Notes: generated from the letters alone by a model not told the origin. A stretch of DNA of 64,000 nt from Vibrio tapetis subsp. quintayensis (GCF_030409945.1 NZ_JAUFQV010000028.1:419225-483224); one strand, 5' to 3'. Counted from the stretch's first letter, positions 49,125-58,747 are shown. Numbers and translations: made by a program.

Positions 49125-49835
49125 ATGTGTAGTATTCAACAAAACATTCAGCAGATCACCGCACAAATTCGTCTACTTGAACAAAAGTGTGGCCGAGCAT
49201 CGGATTCGGTGCAACTTTTAGCGGTAAGTAAGACCAAGCCCATCGAAGCAGTCGCAAATGCTATTGAAGCTGGGCAGCGTGCTTTCGGCGAAAACTATGT
49301 TCAAGAAGGTGTTGATAAAGTTAACTATTTCTTAGAACACTATAGTAATAGTGACATAGAATGGCACTTTATTGGCCCTATTCAATCAAATAAAACTCGT
49401 CCTATTGCCGAGCATTTTAATTGGGTACATTCCGTTGATCGCGCCAAGATCGCGCAACGCTTGAGTGATCAACGCCCAGAAAACATGTTACCGCTGCAGG
49501 TATTGATACAAGTGAATACCAGTGGAGAAACCAGTAAATCGGGCGCCGATAACGAGCAAGTATTTGCTTTGGCTGAGTTGATAAATGCTCTGCCAAACCT
49601 CACATTAAGAGGATTGATGTCAATTCCTGCCAACGTCAGCAAATATTCAGATCAGCTAGCTGCATTCCAACAACTGGCCGCTTTGAAAGACGAACTCGCC
49701 AAGCAATACCCTACGGTAGACACGCTGTCGATGGGAATGAGTGGTGACATGGAAGCCGCAGTTGAAGCAGGCAGCACCATGGTAAGAATTGGCACAGCCA
49801 TCTTTGGGGCTCGAGATTATGGGGTTAAAGGCTAA
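49125..49835 (+). CDS. yggS: Pyridoxal-phosphate homeostasis protein YggS
   Basis: A 236-residue fold-type III PLP-binding protein without known catalysis. The PLP lysine is Lys36 in LLAVSKTKP; FGENYVQEG near 54 and SMGMSGDMEAAVEAGSTMVRIG near 203-224 (quoted in parts) are conserved. Its stop codon TAA lies inside the first unit of the heptamer array starting at 49831, so the last residues (VKG) come from repeat-like sequence. First gene of yggS-proC-yggT-yggU. Confidence 0.95.
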   Translation: MCSIQQNIQQITAQIRLLEQKCGRASDSVQLLAVSKTKPIEAVANAIEAGQRAFGENYVQEGVDKVNYFLEHYSNSDIEWHFIGPIQSNKTRPIAEHFNWVHSVDRAKIAQRLSDQRPENMLPLQVLIQVNTSGETSKSGADNEQVFALAELINALPNLTLRGLMSIPANVSKYSDQLAAFQQLAALKDELAKQYPTVDTLSMGMSGDMEAAVEAGSTMVRIGTAIFGARDYGVKG

Positions 49836-49928
49836 AGGCTAAAGGCTAAAGGCTAAAGGCTAAAGGCTAAAGGCTAAAGGCTCAAGGCTCAAGGCTCAAG
49901 GCTCAAGGCTCAAGGCTCAAGGCTCGAA
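49831..49928. repeat. Heptamer tandem repeat GCTAAAG x7 then GCTCAAG x6 between yggS and proC
   Basis: Seven perfect GCTAAAG units, then six perfect GCTCAAG units and one diverged GCTCGAA. The first unit contains the yggS stop codon. The clean switch from one unit type to the other indicates local expansion of a point-mutated copy. The unit equals that of the array downstream of mscS (32661). Confidence 0.98.
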
Positions 49929-49979
49929 GACTGGTTTAAAAAACAGAAAGAAACAACCGTATTTTGGTGAGGAAGTATC

Positions 49980-50798
49980 ATGGAACATAAGCACATTGCT
50001 TTTATCGGCGCAGGGAATATGGCGCGTTCAATCATTGCAGGGCTGGTTGCCAGTGGTTACCCCGCAGACTGCATTACTGCGACAGCTCCAAGTCGCAATA
50101 ATCTTGATGGACTGGCGCAGCAATATAACATCAATACCACCAGCGATAATAACCTCGCCGTATCATTGGCCGATGTGGTGGTCTTGTCGGTAAAACCACA
50201 ATTGATGGAAATGGTCTGTGCCGATCTCACCGAGCATGATTACAGCACCAAACTGGTGATTTCTATTGCTGCGGGCATCACTTCAAAGCGTATTGAAGAA
50301 ATGCTAAGCAGTAAGCTAAACCTAATCCGCGTGATGCCAAATACCCCGTCTTTGGTCGGCCAAGGTATGAGTGGGCTCTACGCCATGGACAGCGTATCGG
50401 ATCAGGACAAACTATTCTCAGAACAATTATTGTCTGCAGTAGGAGAAGTTTGCTGGGTTGAACAAGAATCTGGCATCAATAACATCATTGCCGCCGCTGG
50501 TAGTGCACCTGCTTATTTCTTCCTATTTATGGAAGCAATGCAAACAGAAGCGATCGCACAAGGTTTTGATGCACAAACAGCGCGTTTACTGGTTCAACAA
50601 TCCGCAATTGGTGCGGCTGAATTAGTGATAGCAAACCCCGACACTGAATTATCAACGCTTCGCGAACAAGTCACCTCAAAAGGGGGCACAACCGCCGAAG
50701 CATTACGAACTTTTAATGAACACCAGCTTTCTGATATTGTCTCAAAAGCAATGCGTGCTGCAGTTACACGCGCACAAGAGATGGAAAAACTATTTTAA
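49980..50798 (+). CDS. proC: Pyrroline-5-carboxylate reductase
   Basis: A 272-residue NAD(P)H enzyme that finishes proline synthesis. GAGNMA at 10-15 binds the nucleotide, VMPNTPSLVGQGM near 118 and the C-terminal TSKGGTTAEALRTFNEH near 236-252 are diagnostic. GAGGAAGTATC precedes ATG. It stands between yggS (with the repeat array) and yggT. Confidence 0.97.
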   Translation: MEHKHIAFIGAGNMARSIIAGLVASGYPADCITATAPSRNNLDGLAQQYNINTTSDNNLAVSLADVVVLSVKPQLMEMVCADLTEHDYSTKLVISIAAGITSKRIEEMLSSKLNLIRVMPNTPSLVGQGMSGLYAMDSVSDQDKLFSEQLLSAVGEVCWVEQESGINNIIAAAGSAPAYFFLFMEAMQTEAIAQGFDAQTARLLVQQSAIGAAELVIANPDTELSTLREQVTSKGGTTAEALRTFNEHQLSDIVSKAMRAAVTRAQEMEKLF

Positions 50799-50814
50799 AC
50801 CAAAAGGGTAAAAA

Positions 50815-51372
50815 ATGAATTCAATGCACTTTTTAGTATCAACACTGTTTGATCTCTACATCATGGTGGTGATCTTGCGCATTTGGCTACAAGTCGCTCG
50901 CGCTGATTTTTACAATCCATTCTCACAATTTATCGTCAAAGCAACCCAGCCCGTTGTTGCACCACTACGCCGAGTGATCCCATCGATTGGTAGCCTAGAT
51001 CTCGCCACCATTTTGTTTGCTTACTTACTGTGTGTCCTTAAGTTTATTGCGATCGTTGCCATTTCTTCCGGTGGTAACTTTGCTTTTGATATCGGATTCC
51101 TATTCCTTGGATTCTTATCATTGCTTAAAGCCGCTGGTGGCTTGCTGTTTTGGGTACTTTTACTGCGTGCAATTTTAAGCTGGGTTAGCCAAGGCCGTAG
51201 CCCAATTGAATACGTATTCCATCAATTAACTGAACCTATGTTAGCGCCAATTCGTCGTATACTGCCAGCAATGGGCGGTTTTGATTTAAGCGTACTGGTT
51301 CTGTTTATAGTGCTTCAATTCGCGAATTTCTTGATGGGCGATTTGATTGGCCAAATGTGGTATCAACTGTAG
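50815..51372 (+). CDS. yggT: YggT family membrane protein
   Basis: A 185-residue inner-membrane protein with two copies of the YggT domain, each ending in an amphipathic [16 protein letters not shown] or [16 protein letters not shown] block, and about four membrane segments. YggT proteins have been tied to osmotic tolerance and, in other bacteria, to cell division. It is in the proC-yggT-yggU series, with a 16-bp gap to proC and a one-base overlap with yggU. Confidence 0.92.
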   Translation: MNSMHFLVSTLFDLYIMVVILRIWLQVARADFYNPFSQFIVKATQPVVAPLRRVIPSIGSLDLATILFAYLLCVLKFIAIVAISSGGNFAFDIGFLFLGFLSLLKAAGGLLFWVLLLRAILSWVSQGRSPIEYVFHQLTEPMLAPIRRILPAMGGFDLSVLVLFIVLQFANFLMGDLIGQMWYQL

Positions 51373-51662
51373 TGTCTAACGCGGTTAAACAAGATGGCGA
51401 AGACCTCGTGCTTCGTCTCTATATTCAACCTAAGGCGAGTCGCGATCAAATCGTTGGCTTGCATGGGGATGAATTAAAAATCGCGATTACTGCACCTCCT
51501 GTCGATGGTAAAGCTAACAGCCATCTGACTAAGTATCTCGCGAAACAATTCAAAGTGGCAAAAGGTCACATTGATATAGAAAAAGGTGAACTGGGTAGGC
51601 ATAAACAAATAAGAGTCTGCTCACCAAGCCAAATTCCAGATACAATTTCAGCCCTCCTATGA
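51372..51662 (+). CDS. yggU: UPF0235/DUF167 family protein YggU
   Basis: A 96-residue protein of unknown role. The family core [22 protein letters not shown] and [12 protein letters not shown] are exact. I place the start at the GTG overlapping the yggT stop (TAGTG), 5 codons inside the longest frame, because that gives the usual spacing. The last three codons and stop form part of the terminator stem. Confidence 0.9.
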   Translation: MSNAVKQDGEDLVLRLYIQPKASRDQIVGLHGDELKIAITAPPVDGKANSHLTKYLAKQFKVAKGHIDIEKGELGRHKQIRVCSPSQIPDTISALL

Positions 51663-51673
51663 GGGCTTTTTTA
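51651..51673 (+). terminator. Terminator overlapping the end of yggU
   Basis: GCCCTC pairs with GAGGGC around CTAT, followed by six T. The stem begins within the last codons of yggU and the loop contains part of its stop codon. Confidence 0.85.
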
Positions 51674-51685
51674 TAAGGAAATATC

Positions 51686-52117
51686 ATGAAAAAATGGGTC
51701 ATCGCACTACTGTCTCTCGCTTGTTCTTTACCATTATCAGCGGGACAATTCAAAAACATCAAAGATGTCGAAGTCCATTATTCTGCATTCAATTCCACCT
51801 TCTTAACGGCAGATGTTGCGCATCAATATAAGCTAAAAAGAAATGGCTACACCGCCATCATCAACATCAGTGTGTTAGATAAATCCAAAGCAGGCAAACC
51901 CGCTACCAGCGCGACGGTAACAGGCACCAGTAAAAACTTGATAGGCAATATTCGTCAGCTAGAGTTTAGAGAGATAAAAGAAGGTAACGCCATTTATTAT
52001 TTAGCTGAACTGCCTATCAACAACGAAGAAGTGCTGACTTTTGAACTGGATGTCGATTCCGGTATTAGCGGCAAAGGCAAACTCAAGTTCAACCAAAAAT
52101 TCTATGTCGAAGACTGA
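51686..52117 (+). CDS. DUF4426 periplasmic protein
   Basis: A 143-residue exported protein. A signal peptide (MKKWVIALLSLACSLPLSAG, cleaved near 20) precedes a beta-rich domain beginning FKNIKDVEVHYSAFNSTFL, typical of DUF4426 proteins of unknown function common in Vibrio and Pseudomonas beside yggU/rdgB. AAGGAAATATC precedes ATG. It lies 24 bp after yggU, just past the terminator. Confidence 0.85.
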   Translation: MKKWVIALLSLACSLPLSAGQFKNIKDVEVHYSAFNSTFLTADVAHQYKLKRNGYTAIINISVLDKSKAGKPATSATVTGTSKNLIGNIRQLEFREIKEGNAIYYLAELPINNEEVLTFELDVDSGISGKGKLKFNQKFYVED

Positions 52118-52170
52118 TTATTAAGTGGTATCCTTGCCGCCATAATCAACAATCGAATTAGGGAGCACCC

Positions 52171-52770
52171 ATGAGCAAATTGGTATTGGCAACAGGTAAC
52201 CAAGGCAAAGTGAAAGAAATGGCAACCTTACTGTCTGACTTTGGCTTTGACGTTGTCGCGCAAAGTGAATTTAAAGTGTCTGAAGTTGCGGAAACCGGCA
52301 CGACATTCATTGAAAATGCCATCATCAAGGCTCGCCATGCAGCGCTAGAAACGGGCTTACCAGCCATTGCTGATGACTCAGGTTTAGAAGTTGACAGCCT
52401 ACAAGGCGCTCCGGGGATCTACTCTGCTCGTTATGCTGGTGAAAACGCAACAGATCAACAGAACTTAGAAAAACTGCTTGATGCGATGACTGATGTACCA
52501 GAAGCACAACGCAGTGCTCGCTTCCATTGTGTATTGGTGTTGATGCGTCATGCAAACGACCCAACGCCTATTGTTTGCCATGGAAAATGGGAAGGTCGCA
52601 TTCTTTCTAAAGCACATGGCGACAATGGTTTTGGTTACGATCCGGTATTCTTTGTTCCAGAAGATAACTGTGCCTCAGCAGAACTTGAACCGGTTCGAAA
52701 AAAACAATTGTCTCATCGTGGTAAAGCGTTAGAGCAACTGTTCGCAACTATTCAAAAGCAAGGTTTGTAA
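52171..52770 (+). CDS. rdgB: XTP/dITP diphosphatase RdgB
   Basis: A 199-residue Ham1-family pyrophosphatase that removes non-canonical purine nucleotides (XTP, dITP). [12 protein letters not shown] at 5-16, the metal-binding ADDSGLEVD near 66-74, and [12 protein letters not shown] near 149 are complete. GGGAG precedes ATG. It shares one base with hemW (TAATG). Confidence 0.97.
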   Translation: MSKLVLATGNQGKVKEMATLLSDFGFDVVAQSEFKVSEVAETGTTFIENAIIKARHAALETGLPAIADDSGLEVDSLQGAPGIYSARYAGENATDQQNLEKLLDAMTDVPEAQRSARFHCVLVLMRHANDPTPIVCHGKWEGRILSKAHGDNGFGYDPVFFVPEDNCASAELEPVRKKQLSHRGKALEQLFATIQKQGL

Positions 52771-53930
52771 TGACGAGCCTTGTTCCACCAGCACTGAGCT
52801 TATACGTCCATATTCCATGGTGCGTACAAAAATGTCCTTATTGCGATTTTAACTCGCACGCACTCAAGAATGACATTCCTGAGCGAGAGTATATCGACGC
52901 CTTATTGGAAGATTTGGATACCGATATTGCTCGCTATAAACTGTCGGATAACCCGCGCCTACTACACTCTATTTTTATTGGTGGAGGCACACCAAGCTTA
53001 ATTAAACCTGAAGAGATCACACGGTTATTAAAAGGCATCGAACAACGCCTGCCTTTTAAACCTGACATCGAAATCACCATGGAAGCAAACCCCGGCACCA
53101 TCGAAGCCGACCGTTTTGAACAATACAGAAAAGGCGGTGTTACGAGGATTTCCATTGGTGTGCAAAGCTTTGAGGACAGCAAGCTTAAACGCTTAGGTCG
53201 TATTCATGGGCCAGAGGAAGCCATCAATGCAGCCAACTTGGCGCATAATATTGGTCTCACGAGTTTTAACCTCGACTTAATGCACGGGTTACCAGATCAA
53301 ACACCAGAACAAGCACTCATTGATTTAGATAAAGCGATAGAGCTAACTCCTCCGCATTTGTCTTGGTATCAACTCACCATCGAACCCAACACGCTATTTC
53401 ACTCAAAACCACCAACATTGCCGGATGAAGACGACCTATGGGACATCTTTGATTTAGGGCATCAGAAGCTAACAGCGGCTGGCTATGTGCAGTATGAAAC
53501 CTCGGGCTACAGCAAGCCGGGTTATCAATGCCAGCATAATCTTAACTACTGGCGTTTTGGTGATTACTTAGGAATAGGTTGTGGTGCGCACGGAAAACTT
53601 AGCTTTAGTGATGGCAAAATTCTTCGCACCACTAAGGTCAAACACCCTCGTGGCTACTTGAATTTAATCAAACCGTATTTGGACTCAGAGATAGAAGTGC
53701 CTATTGCAGACCGTCCATTTGAGTTCTTTATCAACCGATTTAGGCTATTGGAATCCTGCCCTAAGCAAGATTTTACTGCGACAACAGGGCAAGAGCTGGG
53801 GGCGATTCAAACCACCATTGATTGGGCGGTAGAAAAACAATATCTAACCGAAACCAACACACACTGGCAGATCACAGAAAAAGGAAAACTATTTCTAAAT
53901 GATCTACTTGAAGCCTTCATGGCTGACTAA
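52770..53930 (+). CDS. hemW: Heme chaperone HemW
   Basis: A 386-residue radical-SAM protein related to coproporphyrinogen dehydrogenase HemN but acting as heme chaperone. The cluster ligands are C18, C22 and C25 (CVQKCPYC, CX3CX2C), GGGTPSLI near 71 and the GVQSFEDSKLKRLGR segment near 130 follow. The shorter length and lack of the extra N-terminal region separate it from HemN. Coupled to rdgB, as in many gammaproteobacteria. Confidence 0.94.
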   Translation: MTSLVPPALSLYVHIPWCVQKCPYCDFNSHALKNDIPEREYIDALLEDLDTDIARYKLSDNPRLLHSIFIGGGTPSLIKPEEITRLLKGIEQRLPFKPDIEITMEANPGTIEADRFEQYRKGGVTRISIGVQSFEDSKLKRLGRIHGPEEAINAANLAHNIGLTSFNLDLMHGLPDQTPEQALIDLDKAIELTPPHLSWYQLTIEPNTLFHSKPPTLPDEDDLWDIFDLGHQKLTAAGYVQYETSGYSKPGYQCQHNLNYWRFGDYLGIGCGAHGKLSFSDGKILRTTKVKHPRGYLNLIKPYLDSEIEVPIADRPFEFFINRFRLLESCPKQDFTATTGQELGAIQTTIDWAVEKQYLTETNTHWQITEKGKLFLNDLLEAFMAD

Positions 53931-54034
53931 CTAGATCTGCTCTGAAATAGATTTCAAAGCAATTAGATCATAGTAACCCAAATGCTAACCGATCTAACCA
54001 AAGAAACAGTTAACCTTTGATTTATAATGCATTG

Positions 54035-54070
54035 ATAGCATTTGGCCTACAGTAGGCTAAATGCTATTTT
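54035..54070. terminator. Bidirectional terminator between hemW and glsB
   Basis: ATAGCATTTGGCCTAC pairs with GTAGGCTAAATGCTAT (one G-T pair) with a very small loop, followed by TTTTAG. The genes converge here. Confidence 0.8.
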
Positions 54071-54118
54071 AGCTGTACCTGCTTAAAGGTTCACCATTAT
54101 TTCAAGCTTCAATTGGTA

Positions 54119-55039
54119 CTAGAAAATTGAACGACCAATCCGTTCAGATAGCAATTCTAGTGCTCGAGTACCCGCTAAAGAGTTACCTGAAAAATCGAGC
54201 TCTGGGGACCATACAGCAATCGTCATCTCACCCGGAACAATGGCAATAATACCGCCACCAACGCCTGATTTTCCCGGCATACCGACTCGATAAGCAAACT
54301 CACCAGCTCCATCGTACAAACCGCACGTAGCCAATAACGCATTCAACTGCTTTGACTGGGTGGAAGTGATAATTTGCTTTCCGCTTTGAACAGAAGTGCC
54401 TTTGTTAGCCAAGTAACTGAATGTTTTCGCCAAATCAACACAACTCATCTTTAAAGCACAGGCATGAAAATAGTTATTCAATACAGGGATAACATCATTA
54501 TTAAAGTTACCAAAAGATCGCATTAAATAAGCAATGGCCGCATTACGGTCACTATTGAGCATCTCAGACGCCGCTACGACCTTGTCATACACAATATGTG
54601 TGTCACCTGACAGCTGGCGTACAAACTCCAATAAATGCTGCCTAGGAGCAGACAGACGGCTTTGCAATAAGTCGGCAATCACAATAGCACCCGCGTTGAT
54701 AAACGGGTTTCTTGGAATGCCTTTTTCCATCTCTAGCTGAATCATCGAATTAAAGGCTTGGCCTGACGGTTCTTTACCCACTCTTTGCCAAATTTCTTCA
54801 GGTCTATATAACACCATCGCTAGAGTTAGGCTTAACGCTTTAGAAATTGACTGAATCGAAAAAGCTTCGTCAGCATCTCCTGCTTTAATCACCTCTCCAC
54901 TATTGGTGTACACTGCAATAGCCAGCTTGTTGGCGGACACTTTGGCAAGTGCTGGGATGTAATTCGCTACATTCCCCCGACCAATTAAAGGGCGAACTTC
55001 ATCCAAAATATCAGACAATATTTGTTGTGTCGGTTTCAT
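54119..55039 (-). CDS. glsB: Glutaminase
   Basis: A 306-residue serine-dependent beta-lactamase-like glutaminase that hydrolyses glutamine to glutamate and ammonia. The catalytic Ser64-Ile-Ser-Lys67 in [22 protein letters not shown] near 117, and the C-terminal [16 protein letters not shown] block near 262-277 match the family. Length equals E. coli GlsB (308). Monocistronic; downstream of the trmB terminator. Confidence 0.95.
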   Translation of the reverse strand: MKPTQQILSDILDEVRPLIGRGNVANYIPALAKVSANKLAIAVYTNSGEVIKAGDADEAFSIQSISKALSLTLAMVLYRPEEIWQRVGKEPSGQAFNSMIQLEMEKGIPRNPFINAGAIVIADLLQSRLSAPRQHLLEFVRQLSGDTHIVYDKVVAASEMLNSDRNAAIAYLMRSFGNFNNDVIPVLNNYFHACALKMSCVDLAKTFSYLANKGTSVQSGKQIITSTQSKQLNALLATCGLYDGAGEFAYRVGMPGKSGVGGGIIAIVPGEMTIAVWSPELDFSGNSLAGTRALELLSERIGRSIF

Positions 55040-55082
55040 TTTATGACCTATAAAGAATGACGTTCAGTACCGCCAAAGGGCA

Positions 55083-55113
55083 AAAAAGCCAACATAACAT
55101 CATGTTGGCTTTC
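55083..55113 (-). terminator. Terminator downstream of trmB
   Basis: AAAGCCAACAT pairs with ATGTTGGCTTT around a 6-nt loop, with six T on the minus strand. Between it and the trmB stop (55120-55185) are single heptamer-like words (GGCTAAA on the plus strand; GCGAAGC and CCTTTAGCC on the minus) but no array. Confidence 0.85.
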
Positions 55114-55185
55114 GTATCTAGACAGGCTAAAGGACGCTTCGCTGCAGGCAAAAGGAAACCTTATGCCGCTAGCCTAGCGCCTTTC

Positions 55186-55905
55186 TTAGCTTACACGCTT
55201 GAATTTAATATCCCACACGCCGTGACCTAAACGGTGACCACGTGCTTCAAACTTAGTCAGTGGACGCTCTTCAGGGCGTTCGATGTAATCACCATCTGCT
55301 GCAATATTTGCAAAACCCGGCGCCACGTTCATCACTTCAATCATGTGCTCTGCGTAGTTTTCCCAATCCGTTGCCATATGGAAAACACCGGTTTCAAGAG
55401 CAAGCTTACCACGCACCATTTCAGCGAATTCAGCTTTAACAATACGGCGCTTATGGTGACGCGCTTTATGCCATGGGTCTGGGAAGAATAACTGCAGAGT
55501 GTGTAGGCTGTTATCTGGAATCATTTTTTCGAAAACTTCTACCGCATCGTGGCACATAACACGTAGGTTAGTTACACCAGCATCACGAGCAGAAGCCAAA
55601 CAAGCACCAACACCTGGGCTGTGAACTTCAATGCCGATAAAGTTTTTCTCTGGCGCATTTTTTGCCATTTCTACCAATGACGCACCCATGCCGAAGCCGA
55701 TTTCTAAAACAACTGGGTTGTTATTACCAAACACTTCATTCCAATCAAGCAAGGTTTCTTGGAAATCAATACCCATCGTTGGCCAGCACTCATTCATCGC
55801 GTTTTCTTGCCCTTTAGTTAAACGGCCTTCACGACGAACAAAACTACGTATTTTACGTACTAGCTTGCCATCTTCTGTGTATTCGTTGGTAGTCACTTCA
55901 CTCAT
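55186..55905 (-). CDS. trmB: tRNA (guanine-46-N7)-methyltransferase
   Basis: A 239-residue SAM methyltransferase that makes m7G46 in tRNA. The SAM motif [16 protein letters not shown] near 67, [17 protein letters not shown] near 142 (catalytic Asp), and [10 protein letters not shown] near 177 are present. Divergent from mutY, the conserved mutY/trmB layout. Confidence 0.97.
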   Translation of the reverse strand: MSEVTTNEYTEDGKLVRKIRSFVRREGRLTKGQENAMNECWPTMGIDFQETLLDWNEVFGNNNPVVLEIGFGMGASLVEMAKNAPEKNFIGIEVHSPGVGACLASARDAGVTNLRVMCHDAVEVFEKMIPDNSLHTLQLFFPDPWHKARHHKRRIVKAEFAEMVRGKLALETGVFHMATDWENYAEHMIEVMNVAPGFANIAADGDYIERPEERPLTKFEARGHRLGHGVWDIKFKRVS

Positions 55906-56076
55906 TGGTATTTTGCCTGCACATTGATTAATCGATCGAAGCGGGGATTATCCAAAGAATTGGCATTAGTGCAAGTATTTCTCGCTCCAATATCCCCTAC
56001 AAATTGTGTGTTTTACATCCACTGCTAAGTGTGGTGCAATTTTACTCCAATTAAATATAGATGGTAAGAGCTACTC

Positions 56077-57129
56077 GTGTCCCCTTTTGCATCCGCTATT
56101 TTAGAGTGGTATGACGTTTATGGTCGTAAAAATCTACCATGGCAACAAAACAAAACCGCTTATAGCGTTTGGCTTTCAGAGATCATGCTTCAGCAAACTC
56201 AAGTCGCTACGGTTATTCCTTATTTTCTAAGGTTTTTAGAGCGCTTTCCGACCGTTGAAGCACTAGCACAAGCCGAACAAGATGAAGTCCTACATTTATG
56301 GACAGGCTTGGGCTATTACGCTCGTGCGAGAAACCTGCATAAAGCTGCTCAGCTGGTTGTTTCTGACCATGATGGGCAATTTCCGCAAGATCTTGAACAA
56401 ATGAATGCCTTACCGGGAATCGGCCGATCCACTGCTGCGGCTGTTTTATCTTCTGTTTATAAGTTGCCTCACGCCATTTTAGACGGCAATGTGAAGCGCA
56501 CTTTAAGTCGTAGCTTCGCAATTGAAGGTTGGCCAGGACAAAAAAAAGTAGAAAACCAACTGTGGGAAATAGCTGAGCAACACACACCCGATGTTGATGT
56601 CGACAAATACAATCAGGCCATGATGGACATGGGTGCAACGATTTGTACCCGCAGTAAGCCCAAATGTGAACTGTGCCCTGTAACTCAAATGTGTGAAGCA
56701 AAAAAACAACTCCGCCAACTTGATTTTCCGACCAAAAAACCAAAAAAGGAAAAACCGACCAAACAAACTTGGTTCGCTATTTTTCACTACAATGGACAAG
56801 TCTGGCTAGAGCAAAGGCCGCAAGTTGGAATATGGGGTGGGCTATTTTGTTTTCCTCAAAATGAAAACGAAGATCTTAACGATCTTCTTGATACTAAAGG
56901 TATTCAAGAAAAACACATTAACCGACGAGAACCTCTGATCGCGTTTAAACATACTTTTAGCCACTATCATCTTGATATTACGCCCGTTCTGTTTGATCTA
57001 AATAGCCAACCGAATATGGTGATGGAAGCGGGCAATAGTCTCTGGTATAACTTAGCTAACCCCGAAACAATTGGCTTAGCTGCTCCTGTAAAGCAACTTC
57101 TCGAAAGCCTCCAATTCGAACTCAATTAA
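56077..57129 (+). CDS. mutY: Adenine DNA glycosylase MutY
   Basis: A 350-residue glycosylase that removes adenine mispaired with 8-oxoguanine. Catalytic Glu35 in [12 protein letters not shown], the helix-hairpin-helix [13 protein letters not shown] near 112, the catalytic Asp in LDGNVKR near 135, and the [4Fe-4S] ligands C190, C197, C200, C206 are all present; a NUDIX-like C-terminal domain for 8-oxoG follows (about 225-345). The start codon is GTG. mutY-yggX-mltC is the known operon order. Confidence 0.97.
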   Translation: MSPFASAILEWYDVYGRKNLPWQQNKTAYSVWLSEIMLQQTQVATVIPYFLRFLERFPTVEALAQAEQDEVLHLWTGLGYYARARNLHKAAQLVVSDHDGQFPQDLEQMNALPGIGRSTAAAVLSSVYKLPHAILDGNVKRTLSRSFAIEGWPGQKKVENQLWEIAEQHTPDVDVDKYNQAMMDMGATICTRSKPKCELCPVTQMCEAKKQLRQLDFPTKKPKKEKPTKQTWFAIFHYNGQVWLEQRPQVGIWGGLFCFPQNENEDLNDLLDTKGIQEKHINRREPLIAFKHTFSHYHLDITPVLFDLNSQPNMVMEAGNSLWYNLANPETIGLAAPVKQLLESLQFELN

Positions 57130-57138
57130 GGAATCATT

Positions 57139-57411
57139 ATGAGCCGCACTGTAACTTGTGTTCATTTACAAAAAGAAGCCGATGGGCTTGATTTTCAACT
57201 TTACCCAGGCGAGCTTGGTAAACGCATTTTCGACAATATTTCCAAAGAAGCTTGGGCCATGTGGCAGAGCAAGCAAACGATGCTAATTAACGAAAAAAAG
57301 CTAAACATGATGGATCCAGAACATCGAAAACTGCTTGAAACTGAAATGGTCAATTTCTTATTCGAAGGAAAAGAAGTCATCATCGAAGGCTACACGCCAC
57401 CTAGCGAGTAG
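57139..57411 (+). CDS. yggX: Iron-trafficking/oxidative protection protein YggX
   Basis: A 90-residue protein linked to protection of iron-sulfur clusters. The N terminus [19 protein letters not shown] with its conserved Cys7 and the [20 protein letters not shown] block are family hallmarks. GGAATCATT precedes ATG, 9 bp after mutY. Confidence 0.96.
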   Translation: MSRTVTCVHLQKEADGLDFQLYPGELGKRIFDNISKEAWAMWQSKQTMLINEKKLNMMDPEHRKLLETEMVNFLFEGKEVIIEGYTPPSE

Positions 57412-57442
57412 CAAATTAGAGTTGATTTGCTTACCTTTTAGA

Positions 57443-57487
57443 CAAAAAAATGACATCATGACCTCAGGTTATGGTGTCATTTTTATT
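57443..57487 (+). terminator. Strong terminator between yggX and mltC
   Basis: AAATGACAtCATgACC pairs with GGTtATGgTGTCATTT around TCA, followed by TTTTTATTTAG. It lies just 10 bp before the mltC start, so mltC depends on readthrough or on another promoter, unlike a simple operon. Confidence 0.8.
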
Positions 57488-57497
57488 TAGGTTTCCG

Positions 57498-58634
57498 ATG
57501 AGAAAATTGCTTTATTTCGCCCTCACATTATTGCTAGTTGGCTGCAGCCGAGAGTTTGTTGAAAGCATGTATAGCATTGATTATGAGCCAACTAATCGAT
57601 TTGCCAAAAACCTCGCCCAGCTTCCCGGTCAGTTTCAAAAAGACATAGGGGCACTAGACGCCCTAATCAGTAGCTTCTCAGGCAATATCGAAAAACGTTG
57701 GGGTAAAGACAACGTAAAGATGGCAGGTAAGAGTAACTATGTAAAATACATAGACAACTACATGAGCCGTGCGGAAGTGGATTTTTCCAAAGGTGTCATC
57801 ACGATAGGAACCGTTTCTCCTACTGAGCCAGAAAAGCATCTTAAAAATGCAATCATCACAACACTGCTCACACCAGATGATCCCGCAAGTGTCGATCTTT
57901 ACTCTTCCTCTAATATAAAACTTGAAGGACAACCGTTCTTATACAAACAAGTTCTCGATCAAGATAAAAAACCCATTCAATGGTCATGGCGAGCTAATCG
58001 CTTTGCCGATTACTTGATAGCAAACAAAATCAAAACCAAAAAAGTCGACTTCAAAAAGTCCTATTATGTCGAAATCCCGATGACCAAGGACCACTTTAGC
58101 GTTCGAAGCTATAAATACGCTGATATTGTCCGTCGTGCATCTACACGCTATGACATCCCCGAAGATCTCATTTACGCCATCATTAAAACGGAGAGCAGCT
58201 TCAACCCTTATGCGGTCAGTTGGGCTAATGCGTATGGCTTAATGCAAGTCGTTCCTAAAACCGCAGGTAAAGACGTATTTCACCTAGTAAAGAAAAAACC
58301 TGGTCAACCTAGCCCTGAGTACTTATTTGATCCGGAGAAAAACATTGATACGGGCACCGCTTATTTCTATATATTGAAGAATCGCTATCTAAAAGACGTC
58401 AAACACCCAACCTCCCTAGAGTACAGTATGATCTCTGCATACAATGGTGGAACCGGTGGAGTATTGAACACCTTCAATAAAAATGATCGAAAAAGAGCCA
58501 TGCGCGATCTTAATTCATTGCAACCAAATCAAGTTTATTGGGCTTTAACCAAAAAACATCCAAATAATGAAGCACGCCGATATCTAGAAAAAGTGACTAA
58601 ATTCAAACGTGATTTCAATTCCGGACAAGGATAA
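57498..58634 (+). CDS. mltC: Membrane-bound lytic murein transglycosylase C
   Basis: A 378-residue outer-membrane lipoprotein that cleaves peptidoglycan to 1,6-anhydromuramoyl products. The lipobox LLLVGC gives lipidated Cys16; the N-terminal DUF3393 domain precedes an SLT goose-type domain with catalytic Glu232 in KTESSFNPYAVSWANAYGLMQV (in two parts) and YNGG near 316. The ATG at 57498 is used because it gives the signal peptide; the longer frame starts inside the terminator. Third gene of mutY-yggX-mltC. Confidence 0.95.
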   Translation: MRKLLYFALTLLLVGCSREFVESMYSIDYEPTNRFAKNLAQLPGQFQKDIGALDALISSFSGNIEKRWGKDNVKMAGKSNYVKYIDNYMSRAEVDFSKGVITIGTVSPTEPEKHLKNAIITTLLTPDDPASVDLYSSSNIKLEGQPFLYKQVLDQDKKPIQWSWRANRFADYLIANKIKTKKVDFKKSYYVEIPMTKDHFSVRSYKYADIVRRASTRYDIPEDLIYAIIKTESSFNPYAVSWANAYGLMQVVPKTAGKDVFHLVKKKPGQPSPEYLFDPEKNIDTGTAYFYILKNRYLKDVKHPTSLEYSMISAYNGGTGGVLNTFNKNDRKRAMRDLNSLQPNQVYWALTKKHPNNEARRYLEKVTKFKRDFNSGQG

Positions 58635-58707
58635 TGGCCTTTTTTGTACAATAACTCAGCAAATACGCACTTTTTTGAAGTTTTTTAAGTTTTTTTGAAA
58701 AAAGCTA

Positions 58708-58736
58708 TTGACGGTTAGGCCGAAAAGCCGTTTAAT
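58708..58736 (+). promoter_or_regulatory. Promoter of tRNA array 1
   Basis: TTGACG, 17 nt, TTTAAT, then a GC-rich AGCGCCCC discriminator typical of stable-RNA promoters under ppGpp control. It lies 12 bp before the first tRNA. Confidence 0.75.
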
Positions 58737-58747
58737 AGCGCCCCGTT

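Noticed and set aside
56213..56743. 176-codon open frame antisense to mutY
   Set aside because: Covers the conserved catalytic core of mutY on the other strand; composition (His/Cys/Trp-rich, no domain) is typical of a shadow frame.
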